Assembly: GCA_030043575.1 (NCBI GenBank)
Contig: JASHXK010000414.1
Span: forward strand, 1-9,089
Direction of reading: 5' to 3'
DNA: 9,089 nt
Source of the DNA: Terriglobales bacterium
Lineage (GTDB): Bacteria; Acidobacteriota; Terriglobia; Terriglobales; Acidobacteriaceae
The stretch's first letter is position 1. Every line of letters begins with the position of its first letter. A program made the translations under genes and the position numbers. The notes beneath the pieces are model-generated. The model was not told the origin of the DNA, made no database searches, and worked only from the letters and a program-made list of their open reading frames with translations. This document shows, piece after piece, positions 5,577 through 9,089 of this stretch.

Positions 5577-6329
5577 ATGCATACGACTCTGTTCCAGGAC
5601 GCGTTATGGATCTCCGGACCGGCATTACAGTGCATTGTCGCCTTATTCATGGTACACCGCCGCCTGGTGAAGCAATTTCCCGTCTTCTGGAGCTACACCG
5701 TCTTTCACGTTTTGCTGTCCCCGATTTCGTATCTGGCGAGCCGCGCTTCGTACCGCACGTATTTCAATGTTTACTGGGGCGCGGAATTTGTCGATATGAT
5801 TTTCACACTCCTGGTTATCCAGGAGTTGTTCACCCATGTGTTCGCCCCCTATGAAGCGATTCGATCGCTGGGACGACTGCTCTTCCGCTCGGCGGCGCTG
5901 GTTATGACGGTTTTGGCATTTGTGCTGGCGGCGGGGAGCGGCCGCGTATCGAGAAGCCCTATGGTGGACCGATTCATCAGCCTGGAACGCAGCGTTCATG
6001 TTCTGGAAATCGGCGTCCTGATTGTGCTGTTTGTGATGTGCAGAGTGTTGGGGATGGTCTGGCAACGGTTTGCCTTCGGTATTGCCGTTGGCATGGGATT
6101 GACCTTGTCGGGCGAAGCCATTGCCGCCGCGATGCGCGTGTTTTTGGGTGCGGCCGGGAACCGTATCTACATCTGGCTGGAGCCGATCTCAGCGATGGTG
6201 GCTATCTGCATATGGGCCTACTACGCGATCTCGGTTGACCGGGAAGTACAATTTTCTACAGCCAGTGCTTCCACCAGCCAATTGGCAGAGTGGGATCGCG
6301 CTCTGGAGCAGTTGCTGACACGATCATGA
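5577..6329 (+). CDS. Seven-TM integral membrane protein of unknown function
   Basis: The 250-residue polytopic inner-membrane protein has hydrophobic segments at about 11-30, 38-57, 66-88, 103-121, 140-160, 166-187 and 199-219, then a hydrophilic tail ending 'AEWDRALEQLLTRS'. With the short N-terminus outside, the tail would be cytoplasmic. Notable polar motifs within or near the membrane are 'KQFPVFWSYTVFHVL' (32-46), 'YFNVYWGAEFVDMIF' (62-76) and 'FAPYEAIRSLGRLLFR' (89-104). The layout recalls a paralogous group of unnamed acidobacterial membrane proteins (QFPxFxxYTxF ... PYxAxRxLGxxLFR) as far as I remember; no function is known. The ATG at 5577 has no Shine-Dalgarno and lies 1 nt after a strong hairpin. 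The downstream gene overlaps by ATGA, so the two are coupled. Confidence 0.8.
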   Translation: MHTTLFQDALWISGPALQCIVALFMVHRRLVKQFPVFWSYTVFHVLLSPISYLASRASYRTYFNVYWGAEFVDMIFTLLVIQELFTHVFAPYEAIRSLGRLLFRSAALVMTVLAFVLAAGSGRVSRSPMVDRFISLERSVHVLEIGVLIVLFVMCRVLGMVWQRFAFGIAVGMGLTLSGEAIAAAMRVFLGAAGNRIYIWLEPISAMVAICIWAYYAISVDREVQFSTASASTSQLAEWDRALEQLLTRS

Positions 6330-6832
6330 TTACTGTTATCGTCCTTGTTTTGGCGGCGGCCTTCGTTCTCTTTCTGGCGAGCTTGATGGGCCGGCGCCGG
6401 GTGGAAAGCGACCCGGCTGGCCTTTATCGCCAGTTGCAGCCCATCTATCTGCCGGCCTTACTGAACCTGTTGAATGTGGAAGATCTGAATTTCCTGCATG
6501 CCAACCTGGAGCAGGTCGACTTTGTGAGGTTGAAACGGCAACGGACGCGTGCGCTGATCGTCTATGTTCGCAGAATCGCCTTCAACGCCAGGGTGCTCGC
6601 CTCCATCGGAGCCTGGTCCCGGCAGTCACCCTCGCACGAGGTGGCAGCGGCCGGACAGCTGTTGCTTTCGCGCGCGCTGGCAACCCGCATGTTGGCGCTA
6701 CGCACCCTTCTCTGCCTGCAAGTTGAGCTCGTGCTTCCCCTGTTCGACACCAACCTCGGCTCCACGATCAAAGCCTATGAGGCTGCGCAATCCCGGCTGG
6801 AGGGAATCTCCGCAGCTTCCCCGGTGCACTAG
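6326..6832 (+). CDS. Single-TM protein, translationally coupled to the seven-TM protein
   Basis: The 168-residue protein has one N-terminal membrane anchor (residues 2-20, 'ITVIVLVLAAAFVLFLASL') followed by 'MGRRR', so the remaining 145 residues should be cytoplasmic. That part is helical and basic: 'DPAGLYRQLQPIYLPALLNL', 'LNFLHANLEQVDFVRLKRQR', 'ALIVYVRRIAFNARVLASIG'. No enzyme motif is seen and I know no named family. The ATG at 6326 overlaps the upstream TGA (ATGA), typical of translational coupling and of partner proteins. An in-frame start 36 nt earlier would place a hydrophilic stretch before the anchor and is less likely. It probably works with the seven-TM protein in the membrane. 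Confidence 0.75.
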   Translation: MITVIVLVLAAAFVLFLASLMGRRRVESDPAGLYRQLQPIYLPALLNLLNVEDLNFLHANLEQVDFVRLKRQRTRALIVYVRRIAFNARVLASIGAWSRQSPSHEVAAAGQLLLSRALATRMLALRTLLCLQVELVLPLFDTNLGSTIKAYEAAQSRLEGISAASPVH

Positions 6833-7182
6833 AGCTGCATTCGCGCGCTCCGACCTGGGCAAGCACCGGCTTTCTCTCCGCCATTCTGTTCAGCATTCCT
6901 GCCGCAACCATAAGCCCTGCCGCCGGTGGCCAGTCGTTTTGCCAGGGAGCAATTTCTTATTTGTTCTGATTTCAGAACAATTCTCACACTTTGATGGCGA
7001 GCCCTGAGCCGGCTGATAGGTTGGCCATAGCGAGGATTAGCCGGCGAAAGTCCGGAGCGGGCTGCCGGCGAAACTCTCGATGCAAGGCTGGTCACTTTGT
7101 CGGCAAGCGGATCTCTTGTTTTAGCGAAGGTGGCGATGCGACTGCCGTGCCGCAAATCTCAATTCCCAAGCGAAGGGCGCGA
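6833..7182. other. 350-bp gap with operator-like palindrome and long putative leader
   Basis: The stretch between the single-TM gene and the receiver gene contains no convincing gene. It holds palindrome copy 2 (6961-6980) and about 200 bp of GC-rich sequence before the receiver ATG, with several small self-complementary blocks (GCCGGC at 7039-7044 and 7064-7069, CCGG...CCGG around 7040-7055). The receiver frame stays open back to TTG 6991/ATG 6994, but the extra 63-64 residues are Arg/Ser/Cys-rich and do not look like protein. A structured 5' leader is possible; I could not match it to a known riboswitch. Confidence 0.5.
6961..6980. promoter_or_regulatory. Palindromic operator-like site, copy 2 (perfect)
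   Basis: TTGTTCTGATTTCAGAACAA: perfect 9-bp arms TTGTTCTGA / TCAGAACAA around TT. It is intergenic, 128 bp after the single-TM gene and about 200 bp before the receiver. The length and symmetry suit a dimeric HTH protein. Together with copy 1 it defines a shared site in this locus; the XRE/S24-like protein at 4100 is the nearest candidate binder, by inference only. Confidence 0.6.
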
Positions 7183-7572
7183 ATGGTCGCTAAAACCGGA
7201 GCTTTGATCCTGCTTGTAGATGATGACCGGTCGGCACGTTTGGTTCGGAAGCTGGTGCTGGAAGCGAAGGGTCATAGCGTCCGCGCCGTGGCAAGTCCCG
7301 AGCTGGCGCTGCGTATTCTGCAAAGCGAGCCGGTGAGGCTGGTAATCCTTGACTACTTCCTCGGTTCGATGACCGGCACGGAGCTGGCTTGCAAAATGCG
7401 CCGGGTCAAGCCGGACGTCCCGCTCCTGTTGCTCTCCGGCTCCGGGGATGTGCCGTCCGGACTCGAACATGTGGATGACTATCTTTTCAAGTTGGAGCCG
7501 ATCGCGGTCGTGGAGAGAAAGATTGCCGAGTTGCTGCAGAGGCGCGGACCGGGAAAACCAACCATCTGCTGA
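7183..7572 (+). CDS. Stand-alone response-regulator receiver (CheY-like)
   Basis: The 129-residue single receiver domain would be phosphorylated by a histidine kinase and act through protein contacts, as it has no output domain. Visible features: beta1 'LILLVDDD' with acidic residues Asp13/Asp14, phospho-acceptor Asp57 in 'LVILDYFLGSMTG', Ser85 in 'LLLLSGSG' at the Thr/Ser switch, and Lys103 in 'YLFKLEP', where two residues (Leu-Glu) separate the conserved Lys from Pro. The start at ATG 7183 places beta1 at residue 8 and has AAGG a few bases upstream; a longer in-frame start at 6994 would add about 63 unlikely residues. No kinase gene is in the window, so its partner is elsewhere. It lies downstream of palindrome copy 2 and may be controlled by it. 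Confidence 0.85.
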   Translation: MVAKTGALILLVDDDRSARLVRKLVLEAKGHSVRAVASPELALRILQSEPVRLVILDYFLGSMTGTELACKMRRVKPDVPLLLLSGSGDVPSGLEHVDDYLFKLEPIAVVERKIAELLQRRGPGKPTIC

Positions 7573-7660
7573 AGTTCGGGGAAAACGCGATATGGGGGAG
7601 TCGAATCTGAATAAGAGCGGCAGCCCCGGGCACAAACCGCTGTGCCAACGGGTGCGCAGA

Positions 7661-7667
7661 AAAGGAG
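7661..7667 (+). promoter_or_regulatory. Ribosome binding site of the DUF5818-like gene
   Basis: AAAGGAG, 5 nt before ATG 7673. It fixes the start at the signal peptide, although the frame is open further upstream. Confidence 0.75.
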
Positions 7668-7672
7668 CGTTT

Positions 7673-8047
7673 ATGTTTTCCGCGAAACGATTTCCCGCAT
7701 TTGCGGCTCTGCCTCTGTTGTTCATGGTGTTCGCTATCGTGGCGGTTGCCCAGGACAACATGGGCATGAGCAATCAGCAGACCATGTCGGTCACCGGCTG
7801 TCTGAAGCAAGGCGCCGATTCCGGCGGCTATTACCTGATGGGTGACGACGGGAAGATGTATGAGCTGATGGGCAAAGGCCTGGCCGCTCACGTCAACCAC
7901 AAAGTCACTGTCACCGGCACCCAGCAGACGCTGAGCCAGGCGCAGGAAGAAAAGAAAATGGCGACCGAAAAGTCGGAGGCCAACGGCGCGACGGTCGTGG
8001 ATATGAAGGTCAGTAGCGTAAAGATGGTCAGTGAGAGCTGCCAGTAG
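7673..8047 (+). CDS. Small secreted DUF5818-like protein
   Basis: The 124-residue protein has a signal peptide (residues 1-27, 'MFSAKRFPAF...AIVAVAQ'), so the mature part of about 97 residues is periplasmic or extracellular. The core 'MSVTGCLKQGADSGGYYLMG', then 'DGKMYELMGKGL', then 'AAHVNHKVTVTGT' matches the DUF5818 pattern: V-T-G-C-L, G-x-Y-x-L, and a V/H-x-G/N-H-K-V-x-V-x-G strand, probably a small OB-like beta barrel. These proteins are common in Acidobacteria and have no known function. Two cysteines remain in the mature protein (in 'TGCLK' and the C-terminal 'SESCQ') and may form a disulphide. A Met-rich segment 'NMGMSNQQTM' follows the cleavage site. It is probably monocistronic, with a candidate terminator just downstream. 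Confidence 0.78.
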   Translation: MFSAKRFPAFAALPLLFMVFAIVAVAQDNMGMSNQQTMSVTGCLKQGADSGGYYLMGDDGKMYELMGKGLAAHVNHKVTVTGTQQTLSQAQEEKKMATEKSEANGATVVDMKVSSVKMVSESCQ

Positions 8048-8092
8048 CGGGAGCAGAATCGGGAGCGATCTCTCCCGTGCGATGCGCAGGGC

Positions 8093-8132
8093 GGGCACAG
8101 TTCCTCTCGGGGGCTGTGCTCGTCTTATTTGG
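8093..8132 (+). terminator. Candidate terminator between convergent genes
   Basis: Arms GGGCACAG (8093-8100) and CTGTGCTC (8114-8121) pair over 8 bp including one G-U, with a 13-nt loop, followed by 'gtcttattt'. It would end transcription of the secreted-protein gene just at the 3' end of pdxT. A smaller GGGAG/CTCCC hairpin lies at 8071-8086. The T-tract is interrupted, so confidence is moderate. Confidence 0.4.
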
Positions 8133-8694
8133 ACCCGTTCTTCACCAGCTTCAGAAACTCGGCATGAACCCGCGTGTCATGGGACAGCTCGGGATGGAAC
8201 GTCGCTGCCATGACCTGCCCCTGCCGCACCAGCACCGGATCGCGGTCGCGGCTTGCCAGAACCTCGACCCCCTTGCCAACTCGTTCAATGCGCGGTGCGC
8301 GAATGAAGACCATCTCCAGCGGCTCGCTGCCCAGCGCGCTCGCCGTCTCCAGGATGGTGGAGTCGTTCTGGCGTCCGTAAGCATTGCGGCGGATGCTGAT
8401 GTCGATGGCGTTCAGACCGGGCTGCCGCGGATTCTCGACCTCGCGCGCCAGCATGATGGCGCCGGCGCAGGTGCCGAAAGTCGGCTTGCGATGAACGAAC
8501 TCGTTGAGAGTTTCAAGCGTGTCTTCGCTGAGCAGCTTCAGAAACGCTGTCGACTCGCCGCCGGGAATGATCAGGCCGTCGAGATTTTCCAAGTCGTCGG
8601 AATTGCGCACCAGCACGGCTTCCGCGCCCAGCTCCTCCAGCCGGCGACGATGGGCATCGAAATCGCCTTGTAATGCGAGGACACCGATCTTCAT
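8125..8694 (-). CDS. pdxT: Pyridoxal 5'-phosphate synthase, glutaminase subunit PdxT
   Basis: The 189-residue class I glutamine amidotransferase hydrolyses glutamine and channels ammonia to PdxS for deoxyxylulose-5-phosphate-independent vitamin B6 synthesis in the cytoplasm. It starts with the family hallmark 'MKIGVLALQGDFDAH', has 'IIPGGEST' (42-49), nucleophile Cys76 in 'FGTCAGAIML', and the His167/Glu169 pair in 'ATFHPELS'. The length is normal for PdxT. The frame is open to ATG 8766, but the hallmark start and family length fix ATG 8694-8692. No strong Shine-Dalgarno precedes it; instead the left arm of a 22-bp inverted repeat lies 12 nt upstream. pdxS is directly upstream on the same strand with a 174-bp spacer, unusually long for this operon. 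Confidence 0.95.
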   Translation of the reverse strand: MKIGVLALQGDFDAHRRRLEELGAEAVLVRNSDDLENLDGLIIPGGESTAFLKLLSEDTLETLNEFVHRKPTFGTCAGAIMLAREVENPRQPGLNAIDISIRRNAYGRQNDSTILETASALGSEPLEMVFIRAPRIERVGKGVEVLASRDRDPVLVRQGQVMAATFHPELSHDTRVHAEFLKLVKNGSK

Positions 8695-8706
8695 CAGAAC
8701 GCTTTT

Positions 8707-8728
8707 CGCTCTTCGCTTTTCGCCAGAG
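8707..8728. repeat. Left arm of perfect 22-bp inverted repeat (pdxS-pdxT spacer)
   Basis: Exact reverse complement of 8844-8865; the arm itself is a near direct repeat of CGCTTTTCGC-type blocks (8699-8723). It lies 12 nt before the pdxT start codon on the minus strand. Confidence 0.85.
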
Positions 8729-8843
8729 AGTCGATCGCGGAAGCTTGTTTTATTCGTATGCCGCACATCGACTGTAGAAACGCCGTCAAGTCTGTCGGAC
8801 GCTAATCAGACCTTCATAGCTCCGCATTACAGGTTCCTACACG

Positions 8844-8865
8844 CTCTGGCGAAAAGCGAAGAGCG
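8844..8865. repeat. Right arm of perfect 22-bp inverted repeat (pdxS-pdxT spacer)
   Basis: Starts CTCTGGCGAAAAGCG and ends AAGAGCG; it is the exact reverse complement of 8707-8728, with 115 bp between the arms. It lies 3 nt past the pdxS stop codon. No target-site duplication flanks the pair (tttt versus tctc), so an inserted element is not evident. Confidence 0.85.
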
Positions 8866-8868
8866 TCT

Positions 8869-9089
8869 CTACCACCCCCGCGTCTGCAGCAAATCCTTCT
8901 CCTCAATCGCCGCGACCGCGAGGCCCTTCATCGCGCCGGTCATTTGCTCGCTGACCTCAGCCAGGATTTTCGGATTATTGCAATGCGTGGTCGCCATCAC
9001 GATGGCGCGGGCGCGCGACTCGGCTTCTTCGCGTTCGCCGCCGATTTGCAAATCCAGCGGCGTCGCTCCGCCCTTCATGAAGATGCCGG
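8869..9089 (-). CDS. pdxS: Pyridoxal 5'-phosphate synthase subunit PdxS, C-terminal part only
   Basis: The last 72 residues of PdxS, the lyase subunit that builds PLP from a pentose phosphate, a triose phosphate and ammonia supplied by PdxT, are encoded from the right window edge to TAG 8871-8869. The visible end of the phosphate-binding loop, 'GIFMKGG', is followed by a family insertion (TPLDLQIGGEREEAES), then the signature 'RARAIVMATTH' and 'LAEVSEQMTGAMKGL', and the usual '(R/T)RGW' ending as 'LLQTRGW'. The C-terminus is intact; the N-terminal three quarters lie outside. The insertion after the GIF loop is what I would expect in Acidobacteria. It is co-directional with pdxT. Confidence 0.9.
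   Translation of the reverse strand, partial: GIFMKGGATPLDLQIGGEREEAESRARAIVMATTHCNNPKILAEVSEQMTGAMKGLAVAAIEEKDLLQTRGW

Noticed and set aside
5577..6832. Toxin-antitoxin, restriction or phage-defence assignment for the central locus
   Set aside because: An XRE regulator next to small proteins invites this, but no nuclease, toxin, NTPase or TIR/HEPN motif is visible in any of the genes.
6829..7155. 108-aa minus-strand frame across the gap before the receiver
   Set aside because: It has no ribosome binding site and a low-information Arg/Ser/Ala composition, and it runs through the palindrome. It is most likely a chance frame in GC-rich DNA.
6991..7182. c-di-GMP (GEMM-I) riboswitch before the receiver gene
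   Set aside because: 'cgGAAA-like' loop and 'GATGCAAGGC' recall the GEMM core (GACGCAAAGCC), but the stem around the loop does not pair and the upstream AGGGCAAA element is missing.
8707..8865. Intact MITE or insertion sequence in the pdxS-pdxT spacer
   Set aside because: The 22-bp inverted repeats are suggestive, but there is no target-site duplication, the arms are composed of simple GCGAAAAGCG-type blocks, and no second copy is in the window.

Overview
The window looks like chromosomal DNA from an Acidobacteriota bacterium, most likely Terriglobia (Koribacter/Terriglobus-like soil lineages). The reasons are the GC-rich coding sequence, a PD40 beta-propeller secreted protein, a DUF5818-like secreted protein, PdxS and aminotransferase sequences of acidobacterial flavour, an XRE regulator of a type I associate with this phylum, and REP-like palindromes of the 'CCCAGGAC-GTAA-GTCCTGGG' kind. 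This assignment comes from recognition, not from a search.

Left part (1-4000). A DUF2207-type membrane protein (minus strand, running off the left edge) is followed by a 317-bp gene-free stretch with a triple-hairpin repeat. Next come a secreted PD40/TolB-like propeller protein (plus), a repeat-rich spacer, and a class III PLP-dependent aminotransferase (minus) with a strong Rho-independent terminator and a long upstream region.

Central part (4100-7572). This is the least ordinary section. It holds an XRE regulator with a C-terminal LexA/S24-like domain that lacks the protease dyad. A 139-aa protein of unknown function converges on it and overlaps its 3' end by 59 bp. A very small exported peptide gene (52 aa, GTG start, excellent ribosome binding site) comes next, then a 42-nt hairpin abutting the start of a seven-TM membrane protein. 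That gene is translationally coupled (ATGA) to a single-TM protein, and a stand-alone CheY-like receiver follows after a 350-bp gap. Two copies of one 20-bp palindrome (TTGTTCTGATTTCAGAACAA and an 18/20 variant) lie in the two key regulatory regions: between the divergent 139-aa and small-peptide genes, and upstream of the receiver. My working hypothesis is a small regulon around an exported peptide and membrane proteins, read by the XRE protein or another regulator. This is inference.

Right part (7673-9089). A DUF5818-like secreted protein (plus) converges with the vitamin B6 operon pdxS-pdxT (minus; pdxS is cut by the right edge). The pdxS-pdxT spacer carries a perfect 22-bp inverted repeat whose arms lie 3 nt after the pdxS stop and 12 nt before the pdxT start. 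In the mRNA it could fold into a long stem that brings the two genes together.

There are no tRNA or rRNA genes, CRISPR arrays, transposases or phage genes that I can see.
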